In this document: piece after piece, positions 8,266 to 17,192 of the stretch
How the letters are laid out: every line of letters starts with the position of its first letter
How positions within the stretch are numbered: position 1 is the stretch's first letter
Origin: an uncultured Phascolarctobacterium sp.
GTDB lineage: Bacteria; Bacillota; Negativicutes; Acidaminococcales; Acidaminococcaceae
DNA length: 64,000 nucleotides
NCBI GenBank assembly: GCA_905207485.1
Contig: CAJLLL010000004.1
Span: forward strand, 8,532 to 72,531
Direction of reading: 5' to 3'
Position numbers and translations under genes: made by a program
Notes under the pieces: model-generated
Seen by the model: only the letters and a program-made list of their open reading frames with translations
Databases searched by the model: none
Told to the model about the DNA's origin: nothing

Positions 8266-8489
8266 AAACATACCTGCCCTCTCGTATAGGAATATATGAG
8301 TAATAAACGGTTTTATATCGGTTAAAAGCTGGAAGCAGTCAAGACCGAGGGAAACTTTATTGACCCGTAGAGACTGACATAACCGCAGAGAGAACCTCTG
8401 AATATACAGTCCGAACTACCGTATAACAAACGAAACGGTAGAGGTTGGCAGAAATGACCAATCCCGTAGTAATACGAGTAACAAATTTG
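8266..8489 (+). ncRNA. Group I self-splicing intron, 224 nt, no ORF
   Basis: Pairings that I can place: P1, exon GGGGGT (8260-8265) with guide GCCCTC (8276-8281), ending in the required U-G wobble; P10, guide ATACCT (8270-8275) with exon 2 AAGTAT (8490-8495); P3, CGGTTA (8319-8324) with TAACCG (8380-8385); P7, GACTG (8372-8376) with CAGTC (8407-8411) in the conserved ATATACAGTCC context; P8, CAGAG with CTCTG (8386-8400); P9, CTACCGT (8416-8422) with ACGGTAG (8435-8441). GTCAA (8338-8342) with TTGAC (8360-8364) lies in P4-P6, which I did not resolve fully. The last intron base is G (8489). Splicing restores the tape-measure frame at a codon boundary. No endonuclease is encoded. Confidence 0.88.
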
Positions 8490-11192
8490 AAGTATCAGTA
8501 CAACAACGTAATGGCATTGTTAAAAAGCTATGACTTATATCTTAAAAATCTTGAAACGGCTCGAAATTCGCAAGGTTGGGCTGACGAACAGGTAGCAATT
8601 CAGTACGAAACTATTTCTCGTCAGATTAAGGCTTTGAACGCTGACTTTCAACAGTTAATCGTTACTTTAGACGAAGCAGGTGCGAGCAGTGCTATTACAT
8701 GGATTATTCAAGGCTTGCGTAGCGTTACACAGCTTTTAAGTACGATTGACCCGAATAGTGTATCTACATTTTCACAACTTGTAGTTGCTTTCGCAGCCTT
8801 TAAGTCGTTAAAAGGTATGGTTGGCGTTGTAAGTGGTTTAACGCAGTCGTTTAAAATGTTTTTTTCTACGGTTGGCAGTGGAACTTCGATTGTAGCAGGC
8901 TTTAGAAACGGTATGCTTAGTTTGGGTACTGTTTTGAAATTGTTTGGCTCTATCGGTAGTTACGCTATGATTGTTGGTTTAGTAGCAAATGCGGTTTATA
9001 CGTTGGCAGACGCTTATGGAAATAAACTTGCGCAAGCGACAGCTAATGCGGCTAACGATATGCAGTCTTTGAACGACGGATTTATTGGTCAATACAATAA
9101 AATCAAAGACCAGACGGACGCAGTTACTAAATCGGTTGAAGCTATCCGTAAATATCAAAACGCTTTAAAGAACGCTAATTTATCTGATGAAGAACGTAGT
9201 GAAATAGTTACAAAACTTGCAACCGAGCAAGGTACTCTGAAAAGTATTTTAGGTGAAACGAGTGCTGCTGAACTTGAAGCGGCTGGCTATACGGAAGAAG
9301 CAGTTAAAATTGCTTTAGACGCATACGACCGTAAACGAGAAGAAACCAGAATACTTTTAGAGGAAACGATTTCCAATGAACTTGCTGAAAGTGAAAGCGT
9401 TTTAAATAACACCGAGTTCCGTATTAAAAACTACGATAACGAAATTGCAAAACTCCGTGAACTTGTAGAAGAACGCCGTAAAGCTATGAACGATAGCTTT
9501 TGGAACGACTACAAAGGGCAAGACAGTTTTGTTGGCAGGGTTGCTGATTGGTGGCTTGCAGATGAACAAGCCGATATCAAAGAACAGGAAAAACGTGTCT
9601 TAGAACTTGAACAGAAACGGCAAAAAGAACAGCAGGACTTAGATAAACTGCGAGCCGAAAGAGAGCGTATGCAACACAATCTCGAAGTTCTTCAAGGCAA
9701 GAGAAAACCTAAAGACCCTGTAACAATAGATGGCATGACAAATCCTGTTGTTGAGCAGGAAGAAAACAAAGGTTCGAGTGCCAAAGGCGGTGGCGGTAGC
9801 TTTAAAGAGGATTTCTCCGAAAAAGCTAAACGTAACCAGTATATGCGCCAGTACAACGAGCTTTTGTATGACGGCAAAATCGCTGCAACACAGTACGATA
9901 ACGCTTTGAAAGAGTTAGACGCTACTGAAAAATTTGAAGGTGCAACGGTAGATACCGCTATGCAAAGAGTAGGCTTGTTTGAGGAACGCAAAAAGGAACT
10001 TGAAGAATACCTTAAAAAGTATGAGGATTACCAAGACACCTTAATGCAAGACCTTGACGCTGAAATGGCTGCTAATCAAGAACTTGCCGAAGCAGTAGGT
10101 TGGAAAGACGACGCTTCCGTAAACGAAAAACTTCGTACTATGGAAGTTAATAGAGAGCTATTTCAACAGATTAAAAGCTACTCCGAAATCGTCAATATGA
10201 TTAGCAAGGTTAATCAGCAGATTGAGACTACTAAGGGCAAGATTATTGACATTGGTAATCAGCTACGAGAAGTAACAAAACTTCCTACTTCTCCAGATGA
10301 ACGCTTTAAGATGGCAAAAGAGGATTACGGTTTACAATCTCAAATGATTGAAGCAAGTAAAAATCCTTTTGACCCATACGCAGATGAAAGAAGTTTAGCT
10401 ATTCGTTTAAGAGTAATGAAGAATTACTTAGATAAAATCGAGGAATATAGAAATACTCTTGAAGATAGGTACAATAAAGCAGTTCAAAGTGGGAACGAAG
10501 TACAAATTCGTGCAACAGAAACAGCTTTAAAAGAGCAGGAGATTTTGTATAGGGAATTTGCTAACGAAATAGAAAAAACCCAGCGAGAAGCGCAAGAAGG
10601 TATTCGAGAAGGGTTAGTTGATATTACCAACTCTTTGGTTATTGAAGGTAACTCTTGGAAAGAAGTTTGGTCTAACTTATGGCAAGACCTTGCAAGAGAA
10701 GCTATTCAGGTATTGTTTGGCGTGCAAAATGTTACTAAGAGTTTTCTTGGCAATATAGTTGGCGGGTTTGGCAAAGGAAAGGGTAGCAGTGGCATGAGTT
10801 TTGGGATAGGGCAAGACGCTTTCAATAGTATGCCTAATTGGAGTTTCTTGTCTAATCATACTGGTGCTAATGTTACTGGCTTTCCTAAAATGCACTCTGG
10901 CGGTGCGGTAGAAAAAGGCAGAGTTGGCGTTGTACCGCAGTTGCGTAACGACGAAGTAGTTCGTACACTTCAAGTTGGTGAAGAAGTAAACTCTTTGGCT
11001 GACCGTAGAAGCAATGAAATCCTTGGTGCGGTAGCTATGAAAGCCTTAGATAACGAAGGTAATCGACCTAATAATATCAATATTATGGCTTTAGATAGCA
11101 AATCCTTTGCTGAATATCTGAACGAAAATTCGGACATTCTAATGGCGATTATCGGTAAACAGCAGGCTATGGGACGAGGAACTCGCAGATAA
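8490..11192 (+). CDS. Tail tape measure protein, exon 2
   Basis: 900 codons that complete a protein of about 1,450 residues after splicing. It begins KYQYNNVMALLKSYDLYLKN, the part that normally follows the 'MSGG' motif in tape measures. A hydrophobic stretch (VVAFAAFKSLKGMVGVVSGL and IGSYAMIVGLVANAVYTLAD, about 100-190 residues into the exon) probably enters the host membrane, followed by long coiled coils (about residues 300-420 of the exon) and a Gly-rich C-terminus. An ATG/TTG-initiated frame that seems to begin at 8445 lies within the intron and is not a real start. Confidence 0.85.
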   Translation, partial: KYQYNNVMALLKSYDLYLKNLETARNSQGWADEQVAIQYETISRQIKALNADFQQLIVTLDEAGASSAITWIIQGLRSVTQLLSTIDPNSVSTFSQLVVAFAAFKSLKGMVGVVSGLTQSFKMFFSTVGSGTSIVAGFRNGMLSLGTVLKLFGSIGSYAMIVGLVANAVYTLADAYGNKLAQATANAANDMQSLNDGFIGQYNKIKDQTDAVTKSVEAIRKYQNALKNANLSDEERSEIVTKLATEQGTLKSILGETSAAELEAAGYTEEAVKIALDAYDRKREETRILLEETISNELAESESVLNNTEFRIKNYDNEIAKLRELVEERRKAMNDSFWNDYKGQDSFVGRVADWWLADEQADIKEQEKRVLELEQKRQKEQQDLDKLRAERERMQHNLEVLQGKRKPKDPVTIDGMTNPVVEQEENKGSSAKGGGGSFKEDFSEKAKRNQYMRQYNELLYDGKIAATQYDNALKELDATEKFEGATVDTAMQRVGLFEERKKELEEYLKKYEDYQDTLMQDLDAEMAANQELAEAVGWKDDASVNEKLRTMEVNRELFQQIKSYSEIVNMISKVNQQIETTKGKIIDIGNQLREVTKLPTSPDERFKMAKEDYGLQSQMIEASKNPFDPYADERSLAIRLRVMKNYLDKIEEYRNTLEDRYNKAVQSGNEVQIRATETALKEQEILYREFANEIEKTQREAQEGIREGLVDITNSLVIEGNSWKEVWSNLWQDLAREAIQVLFGVQNVTKSFLGNIVGGFGKGKGSSGMSFGIGQDAFNSMPNWSFLSNHTGANVTGFPKMHSGGAVEKGRVGVVPQLRNDEVVRTLQVGEEVNSLADRRSNEILGAVAMKALDNEGNRPNNINIMALDSKSFAEYLNENSDILMAIIGKQQAMGRGTRR

Positions 11193-11193
11193 A

Positions 11194-11222
11194 TTGACAG
11201 TTAAAATTTAAGCCAGTATAAT
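11194..11222 (+). promoter_or_regulatory. Consensus sigma-70 promoter of the moron gene
   Basis: TTGACA (11194-11199), a 17-base spacer and TATAAT (11217-11222) match the consensus exactly. It lies directly after the tape-measure stop, inside an otherwise continuous late operon, and reads into the secreted-protein gene at 11241. Confidence 0.85.
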
Positions 11223-11240
11223 ATGAGTAGAGGTGATAAT

Positions 11241-11756
11241 ATGAGACGTATTTTACTTGTATTTATGCTGGCTATGTCTATTTGCGGCTCGGTATTCGCA
11301 AATGCCCAAGAGGTAGTAAACAGCTTTAAAACGTTTGTAACTCCTAAAGTGGCGCAAGTTGAAGCTACCTACGCACAAGCCGAGCCAACAGTGAAATATC
11401 GTGAGGGCGATAAATACATAGAGCCATATTACAGTAAGAGTACACAAAACTTTGAGTACGCATTAGATGTGCAATCTACCGACAGTTTAATGTCTCCTTA
11501 TATTGGTATCATAGAGTTAAAGCAGACTATAACAAATTATCAGAAACACAGCACGCCAGAAGCAGCTATGGCTGAAACGCAGGTAAGCCTTAACTTTATT
11601 ACACGATATAAATTAGTGTACAACTACGATAATGGTAACTGGGTTTTTGCTAAAGCTACTATGTTTGATGATAATATGGGCGATTTCCCAACGACATATA
11701 GCACGTTAGGCGAAAGCGACGAGAGTTGGTACAAAATGGTATCTTATTCAAACTAA
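11241..11756 (+). CDS. Secreted protein of unknown function (phage moron)
   Basis: 171 residues from ATG 11241, with AGAGGTGAT upstream. A clear signal peptide covers residues 1-23 (MRRILLVFMLAMSICGSVFA, cleavage near ANA). The mature part is a small alpha/beta domain (TVKYREGDKYIEPYYSKSTQ, LVYNYDNGNWVFAKATMFDD) that I do not recognise. It has its own consensus promoter and terminator between the tape-measure and distal-tail genes, the classic moron layout, which suggests expression from the lysogen. A role in host envelope modification or superinfection exclusion is only a guess. Confidence 0.7.
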   Translation: MRRILLVFMLAMSICGSVFANAQEVVNSFKTFVTPKVAQVEATYAQAEPTVKYREGDKYIEPYYSKSTQNFEYALDVQSTDSLMSPYIGIIELKQTITNYQKHSTPEAAMAETQVSLNFITRYKLVYNYDNGNWVFAKATMFDDNMGDFPTTYSTLGESDESWYKMVSYSN

Positions 11757-11772
11757 ACAAAATTTTTACAAG

Positions 11773-11799
11773 GCACTCCAATTTGGGGTGTCTTTTTTA
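11773..11799 (+). terminator. Rho-independent terminator of the moron
   Basis: GGCACTCC (11773-11780) pairs with GGGGTGTC (11786-11793), two G-U pairs, loop AATTT, followed by six T. It closes the moron unit. Late transcripts must pass it, so antitermination or partial read-through is implied. Confidence 0.8.
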
Positions 11800-11838
11800 T
11801 TGTCACGAAAAGTATATAAAAATTGGGACAGATTAATT

Positions 11839-12264
11839 ATGAAGAAGCAAGATTTACACAAATTTATAGGCATACCGTACAAATTCCTTGGCACGGATTT
11901 TGATGGCGTGGATTGCATTGGATTATGCCAGCTATTTATGCGAAGTCACGGTATAGATATTACTTGGCGAGATGGCAGACCTATACGTAAGGACTGGTTC
12001 TTGACTGAACCATTTAGGCTTGCACGTTGGCTGTGTACATATTTCAACAAGATACCGAACATAGACGATTTGCAGTATGGCGACATTGTTCTGTTTGAAA
12101 TCAACGGAGAAAGCCATACAGGGATTTATATAGGTAATGCTAAAGTATTGACGATACTTGAAATATTTAAAACTTCAATGATAATGCACTTAAAGAAACA
12201 GAATGTGTTTTATCAGTGTGGGTTTAGAATGAAAGAGGGTATGTTTGACTGTGGAAACATTTAG
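11839..12264 (+). CDS. NlpC/P60-family peptidase, tail-associated cell-wall hydrolase
   Basis: 141 residues from ATG 11839; an in-frame start at 11788 would lie in the preceding terminator. The catalytic Cys is in DGVDCIGLCQLFMRSHG and the His in ESHTGIYIGN, in the usual NlpC/P60 order, with the D-x-x-YGDIV segment between (LQYGDIVLFEING). These enzymes cut stem peptides of peptidoglycan. Position before the gpM/gpL/gpJ-like genes matches lambda gpK, the tail-tip hydrolase. Confidence 0.75.
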   Translation: MKKQDLHKFIGIPYKFLGTDFDGVDCIGLCQLFMRSHGIDITWRDGRPIRKDWFLTEPFRLARWLCTYFNKIPNIDDLQYGDIVLFEINGESHTGIYIGNAKVLTILEIFKTSMIMHLKKQNVFYQCGFRMKEGMFDCGNI

Positions 12265-12601
12265 CTTTACACCAAAAGGCGAAGTCAAGCGTACTGTTAG
12301 GTTTTTAGATAGGACTATCGACTTTGAGACTGGTGCTTATCAAGTACAGCGGTTGGGCGTTAATCCGATTATCACTTTTGAGTTACAGTTTGAAGGTAAT
12401 GGCGAAACGCTTAAACCTTTGGAAGAATTTTACTTGAAACATAGGAAGTCCGAAGAATTTTTGTTTAATTACGAGGGTAAGGAATACACCTGTACGTTCA
12501 CAAGCGATTACGCTCCTACTGAAAAATTCGGTTGGGATAGAACAGGCAGGGTTATCGGTAAGTCTACGGTTACGTTACAGTTAAGGGTGGTACATAAATG
12601 A
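12245..12601 (+). CDS. Minor tail protein (gpM-like)
   Basis: 118 residues, TTG start overlapping the end of the peptidase gene. It is all-beta (EVKRTVRFLDRTIDFETGAY, RTGRVIGKSTVTLQLRVVHK) with the size and placement of lambda gpM or DUF2460-type distal tail proteins. It overlaps the next gene by four bases (ATGA). Confidence 0.5.
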   Translation: MTVETFSFTPKGEVKRTVRFLDRTIDFETGAYQVQRLGVNPIITFELQFEGNGETLKPLEEFYLKHRKSEEFLFNYEGKEYTCTFTSDYAPTEKFGWDRTGRVIGKSTVTLQLRVVHK

Positions 12602-13401
12602 AGATATTACCAGTTAGCATGGAGCAGGCGAAAGAAAGCGGCAATCCGTTTTTTATAGAACTGTACGTTATTCATCTGAAAACTGGCGACATTCGCATTT
12701 GTAATTGTGACACCATAATTCACTTCGCAGGTTACGATTATTACCCTGTACCTATTGAGCGAGGTAGTGTAAAGACTTCGGTAGACAGTAAGATTGATAA
12801 CATGGATTTAAAGATTTCTGACGCTGATAATTCCAAAGTAGCTGCGTTAATGGAAGGGTTCGATTTCCGTGGACGGACAGTAGAACTTTTTCGTATACAA
12901 TATCCTGAAAGTTTGGAAGATGAAAGTTTAGTGCTTCCAGTGTTCAGAGGTTACTTGGACGCTCCGCAGTACAGCAATGGCGAATTTACTTGTTCGGTTA
13001 TTTGCAGTTTTCCGAAAGCGAAATGCCCATTTAGGATTACGCAGTATTTTTGTAATAATACGTTTGGAGACGACTTGTGCAAAATGGACAAGGCTGTATT
13101 TACCAGTACGATAGATACAAATTCGTCTACTCCTGACAACATAAAGTTGATGGACGTAATCGGAGAAGATGATAAGTATAAAATGGGTTTAATCACGATT
13201 GGTTACGAAACTCGTATGATTAAATCTAATTCTGCTGACGGTTACGTTACTACTTATTATCCATTTCAGGGCGATTTAACTGGTGCGGTTACGCTTACAA
13301 GGAATTGTGACAAAACGCCAGAAAGTTGTAGGCGATACGAAAACACAAAAAATTACGGTGGCTTTTTAGCGATACCGAAAGAGTTTAGAGTAAATACTTA
13401 A
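12598..13401 (+). CDS. Minor tail protein, gpL/DUF2163-like, cysteine-rich
   Basis: 267 residues. The N-terminal part (YPVPIERGSVKTSVDSKIDN, MDLKISDADNSKVAALMEGF) matches the DUF2163 baseplate family. The C-terminal half has cysteines in the pattern expected of this family (KCPFRITQYFCNNTFGDDLC, then CDKTPESCRRYENTKNYGG, and the end 'GGFLAIP'). In lambda gpL such cysteines hold a 4Fe-4S cluster; the same here is inference. It lies between the gpM-like and gpJ-like genes. Confidence 0.65.
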   Translation: MKILPVSMEQAKESGNPFFIELYVIHLKTGDIRICNCDTIIHFAGYDYYPVPIERGSVKTSVDSKIDNMDLKISDADNSKVAALMEGFDFRGRTVELFRIQYPESLEDESLVLPVFRGYLDAPQYSNGEFTCSVICSFPKAKCPFRITQYFCNNTFGDDLCKMDKAVFTSTIDTNSSTPDNIKLMDVIGEDDKYKMGLITIGYETRMIKSNSADGYVTTYYPFQGDLTGAVTLTRNCDKTPESCRRYENTKNYGGFLAIPKEFRVNT

Positions 13402-13424
13402 TAACAAAACAAGGCGGTGAGAGA

Positions 13425-16400
13425 TTGGGTAAAGGTGGTAAAAGTAAAGGCAAGATAGCGTTTACCTTAATCGCCGCAGTCGCAGGTGGTGTAGGCGGTG
13501 CGTTTGGCGGTTGGTTTGGTGCTGGCGTAACTGCTGTTCAAGGCGCACTGTACGGTATGTCTATTGCTTCAACTTTATGGTCTGTTACACATAAAGAAGA
13601 TATGGGCAATCTGAATACCGACTACTCAAATGACGATTACAGCCGTTTTAATACAGTAACAAATGACGTAAATCAAGACGCTCCTATCCCTGTTATCTAC
13701 GGCACTCGTAAATACGGTGGCTTGCAGACTTGGACTAATCCGTACAACGGTAGCAGATATTTGCAAAAAGACGTTGTAGTTTGTGAAGCTGGTATTGAGG
13801 GCGTTTATGATGTAATGGCTAACGAAGAACTGATTAAAGACGATACCAATATCAGTATTTACAATATACAACACAAAGACGCTACTGTACGCAGAAGTGG
13901 CAATACATTGATATTGTACGCAGGCGGTAAGACTTCGGAATATGCTTTAGGTAATACTGACGAATATAACGCACAAAACAGCTTACTTACTACTGTTATC
14001 GACAGGATTAAATCTGACGAAGGTAATGGCTGGAAAATAGATGGCGCAGTAGACGACAGAACATCTAAAGGTATTTCTGCTGATAGTATGCAGTTCAATA
14101 GTTCTTCCGCTGTACCTTGCTATTGTGACCCAGAGGACGCAGAGCGCAAAGGTAAAGTTGTACTTGACGACCGTGGCTACAAGATTGGTACATTCGAGTT
14201 TTATCAAAATGAGACACCAGACAACTACAATGACGTAGGCGGTTATCCGCAGTTAGCGTGGATTAGAGCAGACTTGGTAGCTTCCAGTAGGTTGAACGGT
14301 TCTAACCCGACAATTAACGCTATGGTGCAAGGCATGAAGTGTAAGGTCTGGAAAGATAACCAATGGGTAGTAGAGTATACCGAAAACCCTGCGTGGATTA
14401 TCAGAGACTTTTTGACATCTAAACGCTATGGCACTGGTTACTGGATTAGCGAGGATATGTTAGATGACGAAGCGTTCAAAGAAACAGCAGCGTATTGTGA
14501 TGAAGAAGTAGAGTATATTGATGAAAACGGAGAAACACAGCATTGTCCGAGATATACCCTGAATATTATTCTTGATACGCAGAAAACGCCTATTGAGCAT
14601 TTAAGTTCTATGCTTGCTCCGTTTGGTGGCTTTATTACTATTGGCAATCAGATTGCATTAAAAGTAGAGAAAGCTGAAACTCCTGTTTATCATTTTACTG
14701 ACGACACGATAGTAAAAGATAGTATGTCGATTGGGCAGACTTCGTTAGAGGATACACCTAACAGATACAAGATTGGTTACTTTGACCCTTCGCTTGAATG
14801 GACAGAAACCAAAGTAGTAGTTGAGGACTTAGAAGCACAACACGAATTTAACGGGCAGATTACCGAAAAGGTAGTTACGTTAGCAGGCTGTACTTCGCAA
14901 AACCAAGCGTTACGCATTGGTAGGCTGTACCGAGACTTAAATAAGGTATGTTCGTTGACGATTACTTTTAGCGTTGCGACACAAGGCATGATGTTAGAAT
15001 GTGGCGACATTATTGAAGTAACTTATGGCGGTATATTTGCGAAAATGCCGTTTAGGATTACAGAGATAGAGGAAACCAACGCAGGTACATATAGTTTAAC
15101 TTGCCGTCAGTACAACGCTTCGATTTACAATGATAGTTTAGGCGCACAGATTACTAATCCGAACTATGTAACTGGTGGTAGTCCATACACAGACCCACCG
15201 CCGCAAGTAACGGGTTTAACCGCAGAAGAACAAACTTGGACAAGTCAAGAAGGTATACTGAACATGGGTCTTAACGTATGGTGGGACGATATGTATTACC
15301 AGTGGCTTGACCATTACCAAGTAAGCGTGTCGAGAGATGGCGAAACTTATACTGCTATGGCAAACACTTATGAGAACACGGTTTACTTAGGTGGATTGCA
15401 AAGCGGTAAATATTGGGTAAGCGTGCAGATTGTTACGGCAGATGGTATAAAGGGTGCGCCTGCGATTGTTGAAGTAAACATTACAGGTAAGGATAGCCCA
15501 CCTGCGAATGTAGACAGTTTGGACACTGACTTACTGCCAGACGGCACAAGGCGTTTTTGGTGGGATTTTACATATCCTGTTCCTAACGATATTTCGGGGT
15601 TCAAGATTAAGTATACGCAAGGCAGTCAACCGCTATGGGACACAGCACAAGAACTACATACTGGTCTTTTGACACAGCAGCCGTTTGAAACGCAAGCATT
15701 AAGGCAAGGCGTACATACGGTTATGATTAAAGCGGTAGATAACGCTGGTAACGAAAGCGAAGAAACAGCATTTTGTATATTAAACTTAGGCGACCCGTTA
15801 GAAGATAACGTACTTTGGCAACAGGATTTATCAGAGGACGCTTGGTACGAGACTGACCATGACGGTGTAGTTACTGAAAATAATACGGTAGCAGGCGAAG
15901 CTCCTGATAGAAGTTTAACGCTGACTGCTCACTTACAGCCTATGGCTTACGGTCAGCTCTATTTGCTGTACGACTTAAATTCTCCGTCTACGGTTAAATA
16001 TTGTTTGGGTTCTGGCGCGTTGGCTTGGACGAAGCCGACAGATTGTGCATGGGGCATGGGAAAAAATAAAGGCAATTTAGGCTTTGTTGCTCCTAATGCG
16101 TCTCAAATATTGTCTGGCGAAAATGATATAGTAGAAGCTCCATGGGCAGAGATATTTGCGGAAACTATTTCTGAATATGCTTCTCCTGCTGGTGCTTACG
16201 AGCTTATTAACAGCAATGTTGTTTACCCTCAACTTGACGCTTATTGGCGGTTTGAAGGTATGTTTAAACCTTACACTGGTAAAGTAGTAATCAAATCTGG
16301 TGACAGTTTGCATATCGAAGTTCATAGCGAGCCTGATAGCGGAGAAACAGCAGAGATTAACAGCCTGCGTGTTATCATTGACGTGCCTGACAGGTTAGAA

Positions 16401-16652
16401 AACTTTGACGATATTGTAGTACCTGCTGACGGATTAACGCTTCCGATTAAAACGCCTAATTATTACACAACAGCGGTATCTATTCGTAGTATCAGTAGTG
16501 ACCTTGAAGGTGAATACGAATTAGAGGTAATGAACAGAACGCCTTGTGTAATTAGATTTGTGCGTATTGAGAATGACGCTTTCGGAACGAGAACGCCTAT
16601 CGAAGTAACGGCAGATATTACATGGCAAGGCTATCAGAGGGAGTTGATTTAG
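13425..16652 (+). CDS. Tail tip / central fibre protein (gpJ-like)
   Basis: 1,075 residues, TTG start 11 bases after AAGGCGGTGA. A short hydrophobic Gly-rich N-terminus (residues 10-50) precedes the conserved tip core (APIPVIYGTRKYGGLQTW, NPAWIIRDFLTSKRYGTGYW, CGDIIEVTYGGIFAKMPFRI). Residues ~580-780 contain two fibronectin-III-like repeats (PPPQVTGLTAEEQTW..., DSPPANVDSLDTDLLPDGTR...), followed by a beta-rich C-terminal domain that may contact the host. It caps the tail tip and organises the fibres encoded downstream. Confidence 0.75.
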   Translation: MGKGGKSKGKIAFTLIAAVAGGVGGAFGGWFGAGVTAVQGALYGMSIASTLWSVTHKEDMGNLNTDYSNDDYSRFNTVTNDVNQDAPIPVIYGTRKYGGLQTWTNPYNGSRYLQKDVVVCEAGIEGVYDVMANEELIKDDTNISIYNIQHKDATVRRSGNTLILYAGGKTSEYALGNTDEYNAQNSLLTTVIDRIKSDEGNGWKIDGAVDDRTSKGISADSMQFNSSSAVPCYCDPEDAERKGKVVLDDRGYKIGTFEFYQNETPDNYNDVGGYPQLAWIRADLVASSRLNGSNPTINAMVQGMKCKVWKDNQWVVEYTENPAWIIRDFLTSKRYGTGYWISEDMLDDEAFKETAAYCDEEVEYIDENGETQHCPRYTLNIILDTQKTPIEHLSSMLAPFGGFITIGNQIALKVEKAETPVYHFTDDTIVKDSMSIGQTSLEDTPNRYKIGYFDPSLEWTETKVVVEDLEAQHEFNGQITEKVVTLAGCTSQNQALRIGRLYRDLNKVCSLTITFSVATQGMMLECGDIIEVTYGGIFAKMPFRITEIEETNAGTYSLTCRQYNASIYNDSLGAQITNPNYVTGGSPYTDPPPQVTGLTAEEQTWTSQEGILNMGLNVWWDDMYYQWLDHYQVSVSRDGETYTAMANTYENTVYLGGLQSGKYWVSVQIVTADGIKGAPAIVEVNITGKDSPPANVDSLDTDLLPDGTRRFWWDFTYPVPNDISGFKIKYTQGSQPLWDTAQELHTGLLTQQPFETQALRQGVHTVMIKAVDNAGNESEETAFCILNLGDPLEDNVLWQQDLSEDAWYETDHDGVVTENNTVAGEAPDRSLTLTAHLQPMAYGQLYLLYDLNSPSTVKYCLGSGALAWTKPTDCAWGMGKNKGNLGFVAPNASQILSGENDIVEAPWAEIFAETISEYASPAGAYELINSNVVYPQLDAYWRFEGMFKPYTGKVVIKSGDSLHIEVHSEPDSGETAEINSLRVIIDVPDRLENFDDIVVPADGLTLPIKTPNYYTTAVSIRSISSDLEGEYELEVMNRTPCVIRFVRIENDAFGTRTPIEVTADITWQGYQRELI

Positions 16653-17188
16653 TGGGCTTTATTTTAAATCAGCCTGTAATGAAAAAAAACGTCAAATTGA
16701 GAGCAGGTAGCAATACTAACTCGGCGTACAAGGCTAACAGGTACGATACAAAAGCTAACTGGACAACGGCAAATCCAGTTTTAAATAAAGGCGAAATAGT
16801 AGTAGAGACAGATGGCGACAAGGCAAAGTTGAAGTGTGGAGACGGTGTTTCTCCATACAACGACCTTGCCTATATTTATGCCGAAGCAAGTGTATATTTG
16901 GGTGAAAATGTAGGCGATATTACGTATGAACTTGTGCAAACGATACCAGCTAATAAGCATTTATTAGATGGAACGCAGGAGCTTCGTACTGATAGACCTG
17001 CATTGTGGGCTTGGCTTGAACAACACCCCGAATGGTTAAAATCGGAAGATGAATGGCAGAGTATTGCTACTAATAATGGTGGAGATTGTGAGTTTTATTC
17101 TAAGGGTGATGAATGGTCTAATTTTCGCTATCCTAAAGTAACTGCTACTCATGGAAAATGGCTTGTTGAACTTGTAGGAGAGGGGTGA
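16652..17188 (+). CDS. Tail fibre / tip accessory protein with Mtd-like N-domain
   Basis: 178 residues from GTG 16652, which overlaps the preceding stop and follows GAGGGAG by 9 bases. The segment NTNSAYKANRYDTKANWTTA and NPVLNKGEIVVETDGDKAKL then KCGDGVSPYNDLAYI matches the N-terminal domain found in many phage fibres and tropism determinants ('n..w...npvL..GEig.etdtgk.K.GDG...w..l.y'). The C-terminal half is a separate unknown domain. Likely a tip collar or adaptor on which the fibres mount. Confidence 0.6.
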   Translation: MGFILNQPVMKKNVKLRAGSNTNSAYKANRYDTKANWTTANPVLNKGEIVVETDGDKAKLKCGDGVSPYNDLAYIYAEASVYLGENVGDITYELVQTIPANKHLLDGTQELRTDRPALWAWLEQHPEWLKSEDEWQSIATNNGGDCEFYSKGDEWSNFRYPKVTATHGKWLVELVGEG

Positions 17189-17192
17189 TGAA

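Noticed and set aside
8445..8489. Apparent separate tape-measure gene starting at TTG 8445
   Set aside because: These codons lie in the 3' end of the group I intron; the native exon begins at 8490.
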